DNA of 64,000 nucleotides, taken from positions 248,001 to 312,000 of the forward strand of contig NZ_KB894685.1 of NCBI RefSeq assembly GCF_000374565.1. Reading direction: 5' to 3'. The notes under the pieces are model-generated. The model searched no databases and was not told the DNA's origin. It worked only from the letters and a program-made list of their open reading frames with translations. Shown one piece after another: positions 35,701 through 46,576 of this stretch (its first letter is position 1; every line of letters begins with the position of its first letter). This stretch comes from Siminovitchia fordii DSM 16014 = CIP 108821 (GTDB taxonomy: Bacteria > Bacillota > Bacilli > Bacillales > Bacillaceae_C). The position numbers were made by a program, and so were the translations under genes.

Positions 35701-37094
35701 CTTTCGAACCGATCGACCTCTTCTCCTCCACGGATTTTGACAGCAGCCAATTCTATGATTTTATCATAGATTGCCGAAAGGCCTGTTGTTTCCACGTCAA
35801 AGACAATATATGTTTCTTCTTCCAAAAGCCTGTGCGTACTGTTGTAGGCAATTGGGACACCGTCATCTACCAGGTTGGCCTCCAGGCCATAAAGGATTTT
35901 TATATCATTCTTTTTTCCTGCCCCGTATGCTTCAGGAAACGATTGGACAACTGCATGGTCTGTAAGTGCAACGGCAGTATGTCCCCATTTTTTTGCCTGA
36001 GAAATATACTTACTTATGGAAGTCACCGCATCCATCTGGCTCATCGGTGAATGCAGGTGGAGTTCGACCCGCTTCAATCCTTCCGCAAGATCTTTTCTTT
36101 CCTTCGCTTTCACTTCATTGATATCCTGAGCCATTATGACAAGTTCCCGAGCAAAAGTATCATTTTGTACGCTGCCGCGAACTCTTACCCACATGCCCTT
36201 TTTCACCATATTCATAAGGGCTGCATCCTCATTATCTTTTGAAAATTTCTTCACGGAAATGGAATCGGTATAATCCGTCATTTTGAAAGTAAGAAGCGTC
36301 CTGCCGCTGCGAAGCTCCCTTGTTTCGGCTGCAAAAACATATCCTTCGACCGTAATTCGCCGTTCTTCATCATATATTTCCTCAAGCCTTCGGATCTCTT
36401 CATCATTTTTTATTGCGTATCCGATCACCAATGGCCCGCTTACTTCAGTACCGTTGCTGCTCTCTTTGTCCGCTTCCATCCGCTTCATTTCTGCTAATGC
36501 CTGGCGTGCACGTTCTTCGTCCTCTTTGCGCTTTTCTTCCATAAACTTCTCATAATCTTCATTGGATTGTGCTTCATCACCAATTTCAGCAGACAACATC
36601 AAAGAAGGAAAACCGAATTTCATATATATATCGGAAAGAACCTTCCCGTATTTTTCCTGAAGCGCTCGAGCTTCGGTGTCATTTCTGACTTTTACAATGA
36701 CTTTATTGCCTTGGACATCCGGAAGTTGTCCGTCCAAAAGAGCAAGAAGCATTGGTGACATCCCCTCGATCTCTTTCAGGCAATCACGCCAATAATCGAT
36801 GACCAAATCTTTTGTGAAAGTTTTATCACTGTACGACAATGTGAAATCTACATGTGCAATCTGATGAAAGGTTTGTTGAAGTTTTTGGGAAAAAGCTAAA
36901 TAAATGCGGCATGGGAGCAGGCGTTCCAATGAAAAATAAAAGTGCCATCTTTTATTTGTTTTATCTACAACTAGTCTCTCGATCAGACCGGAACCGAAAT
37001 ACTCCATATACTGGTCATCTGTCAAACCGATATGCTGAAGCAGCAGTAGAAAGCGTTCTTTCTTATCGGCGGGATTATGCGTCTTGGACGTCAT
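32760..37094 (-). CDS. polC: DNA polymerase III alpha subunit, Gram-positive PolC type
   Basis: A 1444-residue replicative polymerase. An N-terminal region and an OB fold (about 235-320) come first. A PHP domain ([20 protein letters not shown]) is split by an inserted DnaQ-type 3'-5' exonuclease (about 420-590, [20 protein letters not shown]). A zinc-binding CPECKH ... CEKCG and the polymerase palm with [12 protein letters not shown] follow. The order is characteristic of PolC in low-GC Gram-positive bacteria. Start follows GGGGGAG. It lies downstream of proS, as in B. subtilis. Confidence 0.97.
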   Translation of the reverse strand: MTSKTHNPADKKERFLLLLQHIGLTDDQYMEYFGSGLIERLVVDKTNKRWHFYFSLERLLPCRIYLAFSQKLQQTFHQIAHVDFTLSYSDKTFTKDLVIDYWRDCLKEIEGMSPMLLALLDGQLPDVQGNKVIVKVRNDTEARALQEKYGKVLSDIYMKFGFPSLMLSAEIGDEAQSNEDYEKFMEEKRKEDEERARQALAEMKRMEADKESSNGTEVSGPLVIGYAIKNDEEIRRLEEIYDEERRITVEGYVFAAETRELRSGRTLLTFKMTDYTDSISVKKFSKDNEDAALMNMVKKGMWVRVRGSVQNDTFARELVIMAQDINEVKAKERKDLAEGLKRVELHLHSPMSQMDAVTSISKYISQAKKWGHTAVALTDHAVVQSFPEAYGAGKKNDIKILYGLEANLVDDGVPIAYNSTHRLLEEETYIVFDVETTGLSAIYDKIIELAAVKIRGGEEVDRFERFANPHHPLSATTIELTGITDDMVENAPEIEEVLHDFHRWIEDGILVAHNASFDIGFLNAGNQRIGLPKVENPVIDTLELARFLYPEFKNHRLNTLAKRFDIELVQHHRAIYDAEATGKVFWKLLLDARQKDILYHDQLNDNMGQGDSYKRARPSHCTLLAQNDAGLKNLYKLVSYSHMNYFYRVPRIPRSLLEKHREGILVGSGCDKGEVFEAMMQKGRAEAEKAAGFYDYLEIHPKPVYAPLIEMELVRDEKDLEDIITNIVSMGEDLNLPVVATGNVHYMNKEDKIYREILIRSQGGANPMNRYNLPEVHFRTTDEMLAEFSFLGEEKAYEVVVTNSNLIADKIEDVKPIKDDLYTPKIEGAEEEIRSMSYEMARSIYGEELPEIVEARLEKELASIIGHGFAVIYLISHKLVKKSLIDGYLVGSRGSVGSSLVATMTEITEVNPLPPHYVCPECKHSEFFDDGSVGSGFDLPDKNCEKCGAPYKKDGHDIPFETFLGFKGDKVPDIDLNFSGDYQPHAHNYTKELFGEDYVYRAGTIGTVAEKTAYGYVRGYEQDNNLMLRNAEVDRLVQGCTGVKRTTGQHPGGIIVVPSDMEIFDFCPIQYPADDTGSDWRTTHFDFHSIDSNLLKLDILGHDDPTVIRMLQELSGMDPKTVPIDDPEVMKIFSGTESLGVTEEQIMCKTGTLGIPEFGTRFVRQMLEDTMPTTFSELVQISGLSHGTDVWLGNAQELIRSGTCTLSEVIGCRDDIMVYLIYQGLEPSLSFKIMESVRKGRGLTPEWEEEMLKNNVPGWYIESCKKIKYMFPKAHATAYVLMAVRIAYFKVHHPLLYYAAYFTVRAEDFDLEAMVRGSQAIRSKIEEINAKGLDATAKEKNLLTVLEIALEMCERKFKFQRVDLYRSSASEFIIDGDTLIPPFNAIPGLGTNAAINIVKAREEGEFLSKEDLQKRGKVSKTIIEYLDQQGCLESLPEQNQLSLF

Positions 37095-37127
37095 TCGTTC
37101 TTCTCCCCCAATTCATTCTTTAAAGAT

Positions 37128-37163
37128 AAAGGAAGGCACCTTTTTCAAGAAGGTACCTTTCAC
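37128..37163 (-). terminator. Terminator-like hairpin after proS
   Basis: AGGCACCTT (37134-37142) pairs with AAGGTACCT (37150-37158) with one mismatch. The minus-strand tail is pyrimidine-rich (TCCTTTATCTTT). It starts just past the proS stop and precedes polC. Confidence 0.5.
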
Positions 37164-37169
37164 TCTACA

Positions 37170-38876
37170 TTACAATTCTTTGAAAATATTTGTAAGGACT
37201 TCAAGCAGATCTCCTGCTTTCACTTCCTGCATTTCTCCGGATTTCCGTATCTTGACTTCCACAATGCCTTCGGCCGCTTTTTTTCCAACTGTCACCCGGA
37301 CAGGCATTCCAATCAAATCAGAGTCTTTGAATTTAACTCCTGGCCGCTCATTACGGTCGTCGAACAATACATTATATCTATGTTCCTTCAGCTCAGTATA
37401 CAATTTTTCGGCAAGATCTTTCTGTTCCGTGTCCTTCATATTTACTGGAATCAAATGAATATCATACGGTGCAATGGCGGTTGGCCAGATCAACCCGTTC
37501 TCATCATTGAACTGTTCGGCAACAGCAGCCAGTGTACGGGATACACCTATACCGTAGCACCCCATGATATAAGGGTGGGCCTTTCCATTTTCATCCAAAA
37601 ATGTTGCCGACATCGCTTTGCTGTAAGTGGTCCCAAGTTTGAAAATATGTCCGACTTCAATTCCCCGAGCAAACCGGATTGTTCCATTCCCATCTGGTGA
37701 TGGATCCCCTTCTTGAATGAACCTAAGGTCTGCATATTTGTCAACATGAAAGTCCCTGCCCGGTATGACATTAATATAATGGAAATCATCTTCATTGGCA
37801 CCGCACACGGCATTCACCATTGCTTCAACAGCGTTGTCTGCAACAATTTTTAATGTTGCCGGAAGGTTTACCGGGCCAATGGAACCGAATGAACAGTTCA
37901 GAAGCTCTTTCGTCCGCTCTTCATCAGCAAATTCAACAGAGCTGGCATCCAAAGCATTTTTCACTTTAATGTCATTAATTTCATGATCTCCCCTGACAAG
38001 TACCATTATCGGCTCCTCATCCACTATCAGAACAAGCGATTTTATGACATGGGATGGTTGTACATTTAAAAAACCAGAAACTTCGGAAATCGTTTTTTTG
38101 CCGGGCGTTTCGACTTTGGACAGCTCTTTTTCCGGCTCATCCGACCTTTCATAGACTTGGTGAACTTCCGCCATCTCAATGTTTGCAGCATAGGAAGAGG
38201 CATCTGAATAGGCGATCGTATCCTCACCGATTTCAGATAAAACCATGAACTCCTGTGTATCCTTTCCTCCTATAGAGCCGGAATCCGCCAAAACTGCCCT
38301 AAAATCCAAACCACACCTCGTAAAAATATTTGTATAGGCCTGATGCATCTTTTGATAAACCTCATCAAGACTTTCTTCTGATGTATGGAAGGAATACGCA
38401 TCTTTCATGATGAATTCCCGCCCGCGCAACAGACCAAATCGTGGACGCTTCTCATCCCTGAATTTTGTCTGGATTTGATACAGTGTAATTGGAAGACGTT
38501 TGTATGATGGTACACTGTCACTCACGATACTTGTAATCACTTCCTCATGAGTGGGCCCTAATGAAAAGCTCCGGTCATGGCGGTCATTTATTCTCATCAA
38601 TTCTTCGCCGTATGTATACCACCGACCGGATTCCTGCCATAACTCGGCTGGCTGAAGGGCTGGCAGGAGCAGTTCGGCTGCTCCTGCGTTTTCCATTTCT
38701 TCCCTAATAATCTGCTCAATATGATCCAGAGCTCTTTTGGCTAGCGGCATGTATGAATACACACCACTTGCGATTTGCTTTATAAAACCAGCCCGGAGCA
38801 GCAGCTGATGGCTTTTGATTTCAGCATCAGACGGCAGCTCACGGAGAGTTGGAATCAATGTCATGCTTTGCCTCAT
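37170..38876 (-). CDS. proS: Prolyl-tRNA synthetase (bacterial type)
   Basis: A 568-residue class II synthetase. Motif 2 ([21 protein letters not shown], its core) and motif 3 ([18 protein letters not shown]) bracket a YbaK-like editing domain of about 160 residues (about 225-385). The C-terminal anticodon-binding domain contains [20 protein letters not shown]. It charges tRNA-Pro. The ATG at 38876 has GAGGTG 6 bases upstream and matches the B. subtilis N-terminus. No T-box leader was seen in the short spacer behind rseP. Confidence 0.96.
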   Translation of the reverse strand: MRQSMTLIPTLRELPSDAEIKSHQLLLRAGFIKQIASGVYSYMPLAKRALDHIEQIIREEMENAGAAELLLPALQPAELWQESGRWYTYGEELMRINDRHDRSFSLGPTHEEVITSIVSDSVPSYKRLPITLYQIQTKFRDEKRPRFGLLRGREFIMKDAYSFHTSEESLDEVYQKMHQAYTNIFTRCGLDFRAVLADSGSIGGKDTQEFMVLSEIGEDTIAYSDASSYAANIEMAEVHQVYERSDEPEKELSKVETPGKKTISEVSGFLNVQPSHVIKSLVLIVDEEPIMVLVRGDHEINDIKVKNALDASSVEFADEERTKELLNCSFGSIGPVNLPATLKIVADNAVEAMVNAVCGANEDDFHYINVIPGRDFHVDKYADLRFIQEGDPSPDGNGTIRFARGIEVGHIFKLGTTYSKAMSATFLDENGKAHPYIMGCYGIGVSRTLAAVAEQFNDENGLIWPTAIAPYDIHLIPVNMKDTEQKDLAEKLYTELKEHRYNVLFDDRNERPGVKFKDSDLIGMPVRVTVGKKAAEGIVEVKIRKSGEMQEVKAGDLLEVLTNIFKEL

Positions 38877-38896
38877 CACTTGCACCTCAATCTACA

Positions 38897-40162
38897 TTAT
38901 TTAATGATAAAAAATCGTTGAATATCATTCCATGTAACAACAATCATCAAGACCATCAAAAGGGCGAAGCCAATAAAGTGGACCATACCTTCTTTTTGAC
39001 GATCAATCGGTTTTCCTCGCAAAGCTTCCACACCAAAGAATAAGAGGCGCCCTCCATCTAATGCAGGTACTGGAAGCAGATTCATGATTCCCAGATTGAT
39101 GCTTAGGAGCGCAGCCCATTTCATCAACAGGAGGACTCCCGATTTAGCCACAGTTTCAGTTGTTTTATATATTCCGACCGGCCCGGCAAGCATGTCAATG
39201 GAGAACTGTCCTGTAACAAGCTTTCCGAGTAACCGGAAAATCTCTACGGTCCAATGGTATGTTTCGGTAAAACCGTTGACTGCAACACTAGTGAATGATT
39301 TATCGACCGGCGCCTGAACCCCGATCAAACCGAACTCTTCACCTTCCGCCACTTCCCTTTTGGGGGTAACCGGAATATCCAGCGTTCTGTCACCGCGTTC
39401 CACTGTAAAAACAAGTTCTTCACCAGGATGCTTGCGGACAACTTCGGTAATATCTTCGAAGTTTGAAATTTCAGCACCGTCAATACTCAAAACAACGTCG
39501 CCTTCTTTAAAACCAGCCTCGTTCGCCGTTCCATTCGGAAGTATTTTGCCAATAAGCGGATCATTCACCTGTACTCCCTGTATAAATCCCAATATCGTGA
39601 AAATAACTATGGCAAGTACAAAATTCATCATTGGCCCGGCAAAAATGGTTATTGCCCTTGCGCTAAGTTTCTTTGATCCAAACTGGCGGTCCCATGGAGC
39701 TATCTGCGTTTCAGTTTGATCCTCGACAATTGTGGCTTCATGAGACAGATGAAATGTTTTTAATATCTCATCTTCTCCATCTTCATACCCTTTTATAATG
39801 AGGTCATGCTCTAGGTCGGCCGATTCTACTTCCAATGCACGTGCGTTGGAAAAACGATCTTTACCCTTCAATATAACCTTCTCTACCAGTCCATCATCAT
39901 TCAAAATGAGAGCGACCCGATGCCCCGGCTTGATTTCCATCATTTCAGGATCCTCCCCGGCCATTCTTACGTAGCCGCCAAGGGGAAGAAGGCGAATGGT
40001 GTACAATGTTTCTTTCGTTTTATGGGAAAACACTTTCGGTCCCATTCCGATCGCAAACTCTCTGACAAGTATTCCTGAACGCTTCGCAAAGACAAAGTGT
40101 CCGAGCTCATGAAAAAATACCAAAGCGCCAAAAATAATTATAAAAGCGATGACTGTATTCAA
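38897..40162 (-). CDS. rseP: Site-2 intramembrane zinc protease RseP
   Basis: A 421-residue membrane protease (YluC/RasP in B. subtilis). The zinc motif HELGH lies in the first membrane segment, a PDZ domain is at about 195-275, and the LDGGRLL motif in the third. It cleaves anti-sigma factors and signal-peptide remnants within the membrane. I chose the TTG at 40162, which has AAGGTGG 8 bases upstream; a GTG at 40174 lies inside that ribosome site. The gene follows dxr by 15 bp. Confidence 0.94.
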   Translation of the reverse strand: MNTVIAFIIIFGALVFFHELGHFVFAKRSGILVREFAIGMGPKVFSHKTKETLYTIRLLPLGGYVRMAGEDPEMMEIKPGHRVALILNDDGLVEKVILKGKDRFSNARALEVESADLEHDLIIKGYEDGEDEILKTFHLSHEATIVEDQTETQIAPWDRQFGSKKLSARAITIFAGPMMNFVLAIVIFTILGFIQGVQVNDPLIGKILPNGTANEAGFKEGDVVLSIDGAEISNFEDITEVVRKHPGEELVFTVERGDRTLDIPVTPKREVAEGEEFGLIGVQAPVDKSFTSVAVNGFTETYHWTVEIFRLLGKLVTGQFSIDMLAGPVGIYKTTETVAKSGVLLLMKWAALLSINLGIMNLLPVPALDGGRLLFFGVEALRGKPIDRQKEGMVHFIGFALLMVLMIVVTWNDIQRFFIIK

Positions 40163-40177
40163 AAAAATAACCACCTT

Positions 40178-41323
40178 TTAAAGGAGTGTATGAACATACT
40201 GTCTTGTCTCTTGGTCAACTTCCCGTATGGCGGAAAGATCAGGGTGCTCAATCACATGATGCCTTTCCAACGCTTTTTCAATCAGTTCTTCTATCCGGGT
40301 AAAAGGTATTTTCTGCTCAAGAAAAGCTTTCACAGCCGCTTCGTTTGCAGCATTTAATACTGTAGGCATTGTTCCCCCGCACCGCCCTGCTTCATATGCA
40401 AAATATAAACAGCGGTAACGGTCCATGTCCATCTTTTCAAAATGAAGCTGTCCGATATCTACAAGATTCAGCCTTTTTGCCGATTGAAGCGGCAGACGCT
40501 CCGGATAGGTTAGAGCATATTGTATAGGAACTCTCATGTCAGGTGTTCCAAGCTGCGCAATCACGCTGCTATCGTGAAATTCGACAAGCGAGTGGATGAT
40601 GCTTTCTCGGTGCAAAAGGACATCTATTTTATCATAAGGCAAATCAAACAGCCAGTGGGCCTCTATCACTTCTAAGCCTTTGTTCATCATTGTAGCAGAG
40701 TCAATCGTAATTTTGGAGCCCATTGACCAATTTGGATGATTTAAAGCCTGTTCCAGTGTCACAAACTTCAATTCTTCCCGGCTCAAATCCCGGAAGCTTC
40801 CGCCTGATGCAGTTATCAGCAACCGGGAAACTTCGTTCATATTCTCACCTTGCAAGCATTGAAAAATGGCCGAGTGTTCGCTGTCGACCGGGAGGATATC
40901 CACATTTTTTTCCCTTGCCGCCGCCATGACAAGATGACCCGCAGTCACTAATGTCTCTTTATTGGCAATTGCAATCTTTTTTCCGGCTTCAATCGCCTGT
41001 AATGTCGGATAAAGTCCGACACTTCCAATGACTGCGTTCAGAACGATATTTGACCGGTCGTAAACAGCTGCTTCTACCAGCCCTTCTTCCCCGTATACAA
41101 ATTGAATGTCAGTTGGAAATTCCTCCTGCAAAGTTGTACAGTCCTCTTTCGTCTGCACCGAAACAAGCTGCGGATGAAACTCCGAAATGATCTTCCTGAC
41201 AAGTCCTATATTTCTTCCCGCTGATATAGCGGTCAATTGAAATTGTTCAGGATGCTCCCTGATCAACTCGAGGGTTTGGGTCCCGATTGAACCTGTCGCC
41301 CCCAATAAACTAATATATTTCAA
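40178..41323 (-). CDS. dxr: 1-deoxy-D-xylulose 5-phosphate reductoisomerase
   Basis: A 381-residue enzyme of the MEP isoprenoid pathway. The NADPH-binding GATGSIG motif is at the N-terminus. [21 protein letters not shown] and the metal and substrate region [20 protein letters not shown] are intact. It converts DXP to MEP. TTG at 41323 (AGGAG 7 bases upstream) gives an N-terminus aligned with B. subtilis Dxr; the GTG at 41332 is the alternative. Upstream cdsA and uppS use the pathway's end product. Confidence 0.96.
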   Translation of the reverse strand: MKYISLLGATGSIGTQTLELIREHPEQFQLTAISAGRNIGLVRKIISEFHPQLVSVQTKEDCTTLQEEFPTDIQFVYGEEGLVEAAVYDRSNIVLNAVIGSVGLYPTLQAIEAGKKIAIANKETLVTAGHLVMAAAREKNVDILPVDSEHSAIFQCLQGENMNEVSRLLITASGGSFRDLSREELKFVTLEQALNHPNWSMGSKITIDSATMMNKGLEVIEAHWLFDLPYDKIDVLLHRESIIHSLVEFHDSSVIAQLGTPDMRVPIQYALTYPERLPLQSAKRLNLVDIGQLHFEKMDMDRYRCLYFAYEAGRCGGTMPTVLNAANEAAVKAFLEQKIPFTRIEELIEKALERHHVIEHPDLSAIREVDQETRQYVHTLL

Positions 41324-41347
41324 ACTCCTCACTCCTGATGACTACAA

Positions 41348-42133
41348 TTAAATAATTTGCAGCAGATGGAAAAGCGGAAGTACAAACAACCAACTGTCAC
41401 ACCTGTCCAATATTCCCCCATGGCCCGGCATAATATTGCCTGAATCCTTCACTCCATAATGGCGCTTAAATGCTGATTGGGCCAAGTCTCCTAACTGGCC
41501 AAAAACAGAAAGAATTACAGTAACGATCAGAAGCTTGAGCAGAGGGATGTCTATTGTGGTAAAGGTGTAAAAAGCCAATGCAATAAGCAATGCAATTAAA
41601 ATACCTCCGACAGAGCCTCCAATCGTTTTGTTCGGACTGATTTCCGGCCACAGCTTACGCTTACCCAAGGATCTTCCGACAAAATACGCCCCGGAGTCTG
41701 TTCCCCATACAACAAACAGAACATAAAATAAATAAACGATCCCGGCTTCGCGCGTTTCCATTAGAAAATGGAAACCGATCCCTACATATAATACCGATAA
41801 GGTGACAAATCCGGCATCATCAAAATCAAATTTATTTTTACTTATAACAGTATATGATAAAAAAAGGAGGACAGCCAAGATGGCGGCATTCATTTTAATA
41901 TCCGCCCCCTGCCCTGTTTCGAATACCTGCCCTGGTAAAAGGATAATCCATAAAAGAATTAGAGACAAGACACCCTGTATAGAAATTAGCGGCTGTTTCC
42001 GCATTTTTAATAATTCGTATAACCCCATCGTTGCCATTGCATATACCAATAGAATGAATGGGATCCCGCCTATGTACAGAAGCGGTAAAAATATGGCTAT
42101 TGCCACTATTGCTGAAATGATTCTTACCTTCAT
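41348..42133 (-). CDS. cdsA: Phosphatidate cytidylyltransferase
   Basis: A 261-residue membrane enzyme with about eight spans that makes CDP-diacylglycerol from phosphatidate and CTP. The C-terminal signature reads FKRHYGVKDSGNIMPGHGG then ILDRCDSW. The residue between DR and D is Cys where the family usually has a bulky hydrophobic such as Phe, a small deviation. The catalytic Asp residues are kept. It begins directly after uppS, following AGGAGATACAATAA. Confidence 0.94.
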   Translation of the reverse strand: MKVRIISAIVAIAIFLPLLYIGGIPFILLVYAMATMGLYELLKMRKQPLISIQGVLSLILLWIILLPGQVFETGQGADIKMNAAILAVLLFLSYTVISKNKFDFDDAGFVTLSVLYVGIGFHFLMETREAGIVYLFYVLFVVWGTDSGAYFVGRSLGKRKLWPEISPNKTIGGSVGGILIALLIALAFYTFTTIDIPLLKLLIVTVILSVFGQLGDLAQSAFKRHYGVKDSGNIMPGHGGILDRCDSWLFVLPLFHLLQII

Positions 42134-42928
42134 TTATTGTATCTCCTCACCAATTAATCCACCGTATCTTCTGGAGCGCTTTTGAAACGATTCTACCGCT
42201 TCAAGCAAGTGTTCTTCCGAAAAGTCTGGCCAGAGGACATCCATGAAATACAGTTCGGTATATGCAAGCTGCCAGAGCATGAAATTGCTTAAGCGAACCT
42301 CTCCGCTTGTCCTGATAAGCAAATCCGGATCTTTCAAACTGTCAGTCATCAAATAATTAGAAAAGCATTCATCATCAATATCCTCTTCATTAATGATACC
42401 TTTTTTCAAATCTGAAGAAAGATGTTTTATTGCATCAATTATTTCTGAGCGACTCCCATAATTCAGAGCAAAATTTAAAATTAGGCCGTCATTGTTTCTT
42501 GTTTTTTCTATGGCGTGATCAACAGCCTTCCTTGTACTTGCGGGGAGCCGATCGATGTCTCCCATTGTTGAAACCTTGACATTTTCCTCTATCAATTCCG
42601 GCAAAAAGCTGCTCAAAAACTGTTCTGGGAGCTTCATAAGGTAGTCAACCTCTGTTTTGGGCCGCTTCCAATTTTCAGTTGAAAAAGCATATAGTGTAAG
42701 GGTTTTGATTCCAAGTTTATTAGCTGCCTTTGTTATCTTTTTTACTGTTTTCATCCCCTCATGGTGTCCAGCAACGCGGGGAAGTGCTCTTTTTTTAGCC
42801 CATCGTCCATTTCCGTCCATAATGATGGCGACATGTTCCGGAATGGGGTGGGCTAGTATTTGACTGATACGGTCATCCTGCAAATCTTGCTCTTTTGAAG
42901 TTTTCCATAACTTCATTTTATTGAACAT
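42134..42928 (-). CDS. uppS: Undecaprenyl diphosphate synthase
   Basis: A 264-residue cis-prenyltransferase that makes the C55 lipid carrier for cell-wall synthesis. IIMDGNGRWAKKR carries the catalytic Asp, and the TLYAFSTENWKRP, LNYGSRSEI and DLLIRTSGEVRLSNFMLWQ segments are complete. The ATG follows CGGAGG. It is separated from frr by a terminator and about 140 bp, so it may have its own promoter. Confidence 0.96.
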   Translation of the reverse strand: MFNKMKLWKTSKEQDLQDDRISQILAHPIPEHVAIIMDGNGRWAKKRALPRVAGHHEGMKTVKKITKAANKLGIKTLTLYAFSTENWKRPKTEVDYLMKLPEQFLSSFLPELIEENVKVSTMGDIDRLPASTRKAVDHAIEKTRNNDGLILNFALNYGSRSEIIDAIKHLSSDLKKGIINEEDIDDECFSNYLMTDSLKDPDLLIRTSGEVRLSNFMLWQLAYTELYFMDVLWPDFSEEHLLEAVESFQKRSRRYGGLIGEEIQ

Positions 42929-43042
42929 AATGAGTCCTCCGTCAGAAATGCATTCTTCTGTGCGTCAAACATATTTTAGCATATCCATATGAGGATGCGA
43001 TATGATTCTCCGTCGATTTATCCCTTCTATTTGCCATAAAAG

Positions 43043-43067
43043 GAAAAACCCCTCCGAAAGGAGGGAT
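43043..43067 (-). terminator. Terminator after frr
   Basis: CCCTCC (43050-43055) and GGAGGG (43060-43065) form a tight hairpin with a GAAA/TTTC loop. On the minus strand GTTTTTCC follows. It lies about 65 bp past the frr stop. Confidence 0.75.
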
Positions 43068-43131
43068 CTATATTTAAAAATAAGAACTTTTCTTGTTTAC
43101 CTGCATCGAACAGGCGCTCTCGCTTTTGGAC

Positions 43132-43689
43132 TTATACAGTTAAGACTTCCTGTTCTTTCTCTTTTGTCAGTTCATCGATTTGTTTGATATGTTCATCGGT
43201 CAGCTTTTGGATGTCATCTGAAAAACCGCGTAGGTCATCTTCAGAAATCTCCCCGCTTTTCTCGAGTTTTTTCAGCTCTTCGTTTCCGTCCCGTCGAATA
43301 TTTCTAATGACGACTTTGGCATCCTCGGCTTCTTTTCTAACTTGCTTTACAAGATCTTTGCGCCTTTCTTCCGTAAGCTGCGGGATAGAAATCCGAAGAA
43401 GGGAGCCATCATTTGTAGGTGTTAGGCCTAAGTCTGATTTCAGGATGGCTTTTTCAATATCCCCTAAAACAGTTTTATCATAAGGCTGGATCACAAGGAG
43501 ACGGGCTTCAGGTACTGAAATGTTTGCCATTTGATTGATTGGTGTCGGAGCACCGTAATAATCAACAAAAATTTTGTCCAAAAGGGCTGCATTTGCACGT
43601 CCTGCACGGATGCTTGCCAATTCCCGGCTGTACACCTGAATAGCTTTTCCCATTTTGTCCTTCGCATTTGAAATTACTTTGGTCGGCAT
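43132..43689 (-). CDS. frr: Ribosome recycling factor
   Basis: A 185-residue protein of normal length. The helical core shows [40 protein letters not shown] and [20 protein letters not shown]. With EF-G it splits post-termination ribosomes. Its ATG overlaps the pyrH stop by one base (TAATG), so the two genes are coupled. Confidence 0.97.
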   Translation of the reverse strand: MPTKVISNAKDKMGKAIQVYSRELASIRAGRANAALLDKIFVDYYGAPTPINQMANISVPEARLLVIQPYDKTVLGDIEKAILKSDLGLTPTNDGSLLRISIPQLTEERRKDLVKQVRKEAEDAKVVIRNIRRDGNEELKKLEKSGEISEDDLRGFSDDIQKLTDEHIKQIDELTKEKEQEVLTV

Positions 43690-44414
43690 TATTCCTTCCC
43701 CCTTACTATCGTTCCGATTTGCTTGCCCATGACGGCACGCTTGATATTCCCTTTCTCGGTAAATGAGAACACAATCAGCGGAATATTATTATCCATACAT
43801 AATGATGATGCGGTAGAGTCCATGACAGCAAGCCCTTCTTTCAATACATCTAGATATGACAACTGATCATACTTGACTGCATCCTTATCAAGCTTCGGAT
43901 CTGCGTTATATACACCATCCACATTGTTTTTTGCCATTAAAATGACATCAGCTTCTATTTCTGCCGCTCTTAATGCTGCAGTTGTGTCTGTTGAGAAATA
44001 CGGGTTTCCTGTCCCTGCCGCAAATATAACGACACGCTTCTTTTCCAAGTGCCTGATGGCACGGCGTCTTATGTATGGTTCAGCAACTTGAAGCATATCA
44101 ATGGACGTTTGAACACGGGTTTCAATACCGAGCTGTTCAAGGCTATCCTGCAATGCAAGGGAGTTCATCACCGTTGCCAGCATTCCCATATAATCGGCGG
44201 TAGCGCGGTCCATGCCCATCTCACTGCCGACTTTTCCACGCCAAATGTTTCCGCCACCAACGACTACAGCAACCTCAACATCAAGCTCTGCCACTTCTTT
44301 GACTTGTTCTGCAATGGATTTGATCACTGCCGGATTGATGCCGAATCCCTCATTACCGGCCAGTGCCTCACCACTTAATTTAAGTACGACTCTTTTGTAT
44401 TTTGGGGTATCCAT
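43689..44414 (-). CDS. pyrH: UMP kinase
   Basis: A 241-residue bacterial-type UMP kinase. [12 protein letters not shown], the nucleotide loop [11 protein letters not shown], the [16 protein letters not shown] region and [14 protein letters not shown]-like segment (here [15 protein letters not shown]) are present. It makes UDP and is usually controlled by UTP and GTP. The ATG at 44414 follows GGAGG. It is coupled to frr and separated from tsf by a palindrome. Confidence 0.96.
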   Translation of the reverse strand: MDTPKYKRVVLKLSGEALAGNEGFGINPAVIKSIAEQVKEVAELDVEVAVVVGGGNIWRGKVGSEMGMDRATADYMGMLATVMNSLALQDSLEQLGIETRVQTSIDMLQVAEPYIRRRAIRHLEKKRVVIFAAGTGNPYFSTDTTAALRAAEIEADVILMAKNNVDGVYNADPKLDKDAVKYDQLSYLDVLKEGLAVMDSTASSLCMDNNIPLIVFSFTEKGNIKRAVMGKQIGTIVRGKE

Positions 44415-44468
44415 CTGAACCTCCAATAATCCCATAGTGATATGTAATGACGCATGTTTGTCTTTTTA

Positions 44469-44497
44469 AAATGGGGAACACGACGTGTTCCCCATTT
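44469..44497 (-). terminator. Near-perfect palindrome between tsf and pyrH
   Basis: AAATGGGGAACACG (44469-44482) and its exact complement (44484-44497) are separated by one base. On the minus strand TAAAAAG follows, giving only four T. It may be a weak terminator or attenuator after tsf. Confidence 0.5.
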
Positions 44498-44572
44498 GAA
44501 CCTATAAAATTGCGATGCTTATGATTGTTAGGCCTCGACATTTGCAGTCGTAACTAGCCAATCAGACTATGC

Positions 44573-45454
44573 TTACTTCTTCGTTTGGCTCATAACCTCT
44601 TCAGCAAAGTTTTCCTGGCGTTTTTCCATTCCCTCGCCCACTTCATAGCGAACAAACCCGACAACTTCAGCACCTTTGGATTTTACAAATTTACCAACTT
44701 TTTCGTCAGGGTTTTTGACAAACGACTGATCAAGAAGACAAATTTGCTCAAAGAATTTACCAAGACGGCCTTCTACCATTTTTTCAACAATTTTTTCAGG
44801 CTTACCTTCGTTTAATGCCTGTTGTGTAAGCACTTGGCGTTCACGGTCGATTTCTTCTTCAGAAACTTGGTCGCGTGTAATATATTTAGGATTGATCGCA
44901 GCAATATGCATAGCAACATCTTTTGCTGCCTCTTCATCCGTTGTACCTTCAAGTACTGTCAAAACCCCAATACGGCCGCCCATATGGAGATATTCGCCGA
45001 ATACGCCGTTATCAGATTTTGTTTTAACTTCAAATCGGCGAAGCGTAATTTTTTCTCCGATTTTGGCAATAGCACTGTTAATATATTCTGTCACAGTTTC
45101 GCCACTGCTCATTTTTTGTTCCAAAGCTTCTTCGAGAGAAGAAGGTTTGTTGGCAAGCAGATGCTCAGCCAATTCTTTTACTAACTGTTGGAAATTTTCG
45201 TTTTTGGCAACGAAGTCAGTTTCAGCGTTCACTTCCAAAATAACTGCTGAGTTGCCTTCGCTTAAAATATAGGTTGTACCTTCAGCAGCGATTCTGTCAG
45301 CTTTCTTGGCAGCCGAAGCCATACCTTTCTTTCTGAGGAAATCAATCGCTTCCTCCATGTTTCCGTTTGTTTCTGTCAATGCTTTTTTGCAGTCAAGCAT
45401 GCCGGCACCAGTTTGGGCACGCAATTCTTTAACCATTTGAGCAGTAATTGCCAT
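44573..45454 (-). CDS. tsf: Elongation factor Ts
   Basis: A 293-residue protein, identical in length to B. subtilis Ts. The N-terminal UBA-like domain ([20 protein letters not shown]), the [13 protein letters not shown] motif that touches EF-Tu, and the core [15 protein letters not shown] are intact. It recycles EF-Tu-GDP. The ATG at 45454 follows AGGAGG. It follows rpsB, as usual, across a hairpin-containing spacer. Confidence 0.97.
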   Translation of the reverse strand: MAITAQMVKELRAQTGAGMLDCKKALTETNGNMEEAIDFLRKKGMASAAKKADRIAAEGTTYILSEGNSAVILEVNAETDFVAKNENFQQLVKELAEHLLANKPSSLEEALEQKMSSGETVTEYINSAIAKIGEKITLRRFEVKTKSDNGVFGEYLHMGGRIGVLTVLEGTTDEEAAKDVAMHIAAINPKYITRDQVSEEEIDRERQVLTQQALNEGKPEKIVEKMVEGRLGKFFEQICLLDQSFVKNPDEKVGKFVKSKGAEVVGFVRYEVGEGMEKRQENFAEEVMSQTKK

Positions 45455-45587
45455 TTTCATTTCCTCCTTGTGAGTAACAGACATGATTGTGTTACGAAAG
45501 CGCAAGTCGAAAAAGGCGATGACGACCCGAGCTAAGCATAACAAATCATCAATTTAACAGCAAAGTTTGCGTTTTATTTCTGTGAAA

Positions 45588-45622
45588 AAAGGTGACAAAG
45601 TGTCATCACTATTATCACCTTT
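45588..45622 (-). terminator. Hairpin between rpsB and tsf (attenuator or terminator)
   Basis: AAAGGTGA (45588-45595) pairs with TCACCTTT (45615-45622) around a 19-nt loop. On the minus strand TTTTTTC follows. A partial terminator here could set the ratio of S2 to EF-Ts. Confidence 0.5.
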
Positions 45623-45658
45623 CGAATCGCCTGATTCCAGGCCAATATCATATGACGA

Positions 45659-46390
45659 TTATGCGTTGGCAGCTTCTGAAGTTGCTTCCTCTTCTTCTGC
45701 AGGCTCTTCACTGTATTTCGCTTCCAATAGAGCATCAGCCATTTTGGAAGTAAGCAATTTCACTGCACGGATTGCATCATCGTTAGCTGGAATGACATAA
45801 TCTATTTCATCCGGATCACAGTTTGTATCAACAATACCAACGATCGGAATATTCAACTTGCGCGCTTCCGCTACAGCAATACGCTCTTTTCGAGGGTCGA
45901 TGATGAACATTGCATCCGGAAGAGTTTTCATGTCTTTAATACCGCCCAAAAATTTAACAAGACGGTCGCGCTCTCTATTCAGCATAACTACTTCTTTCTT
46001 CGGAAGGACTTCGAATGTGCCGTCTTCTTCCATTTTTTCAATCGCTTTTAAGCGTTCGATTCTCTTTTGGATCGTTTCAAAGTTAGTTAGTGTCCCGCCA
46101 AGCCAGCGATGGTTCACGTAATATTGGCCTGCACGTTCAGCTTCTTCTTTTACGGATTCCTGAGCTTGTTTTTTAGTTCCGACAAAAAGAACTTTTCCAT
46201 TATTTTCGGAGAGCTCTCTCATGAAGTTATAAGCTTCTTCAACTTTTTTGACTGTTTTTTGCAAGTCGATGATGTAGATGCCGTTTCTTTCCGTAAAGAT
46301 ATATCTTTTCATCTTAGGATTCCAGCGGCGTGTCTGGTGTCCAAAATGTACACCTGCTTCAAGCAATTGCTTCATAGAAATGATTGACAT
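45659..46390 (-). CDS. rpsB: 30S ribosomal protein S2
   Basis: A 243-residue S2 protein. [50 protein letters not shown] and [20 protein letters not shown] are diagnostic. The acidic tail ([13 protein letters not shown]) is usual. A sigma-A promoter lies 120 bp upstream, leaving a leader long enough for control by ribosomal protein binding. Confidence 0.97.
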   Translation of the reverse strand: MSIISMKQLLEAGVHFGHQTRRWNPKMKRYIFTERNGIYIIDLQKTVKKVEEAYNFMRELSENNGKVLFVGTKKQAQESVKEEAERAGQYYVNHRWLGGTLTNFETIQKRIERLKAIEKMEEDGTFEVLPKKEVVMLNRERDRLVKFLGGIKDMKTLPDAMFIIDPRKERIAVAEARKLNIPIVGIVDTNCDPDEIDYVIPANDDAIRAVKLLTSKMADALLEAKYSEEPAEEEEATSEAANA

Positions 46391-46508
46391 AATTTTTTCC
46401 TCCTTGGTTTTCCCTCCGTTTCACTCATCTTCCGGAAAGACTGTTCCTATCGAAAAAAACAGCACCCTGTCGCAGAATCATGAAACGTGTGTATTAATAC
46501 CATCAAAT

Positions 46509-46537
46509 AATATAGCATAACCGAAAATGTTAATCAA
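46509..46537 (-). promoter_or_regulatory. Sigma-A promoter of rpsB-tsf
   Basis: On the minus strand TTGATT (46532-46537) and TATATT (46509-46514) are 17 bp apart, in the gap between swrB and rpsB. It gives a leader of about 110 nt before the rpsB start. Confidence 0.7.
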
Positions 46538-46576
46538 GTAAGAAATGCGGAAGCGGCCGTTTAGCATAACGTTCAA

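Noticed and set aside
37095-37169. T-box or other riboswitch before proS or polC
   Set aside because: The spacers are too short, and no AGGGTGG-type T-box sequence is present.
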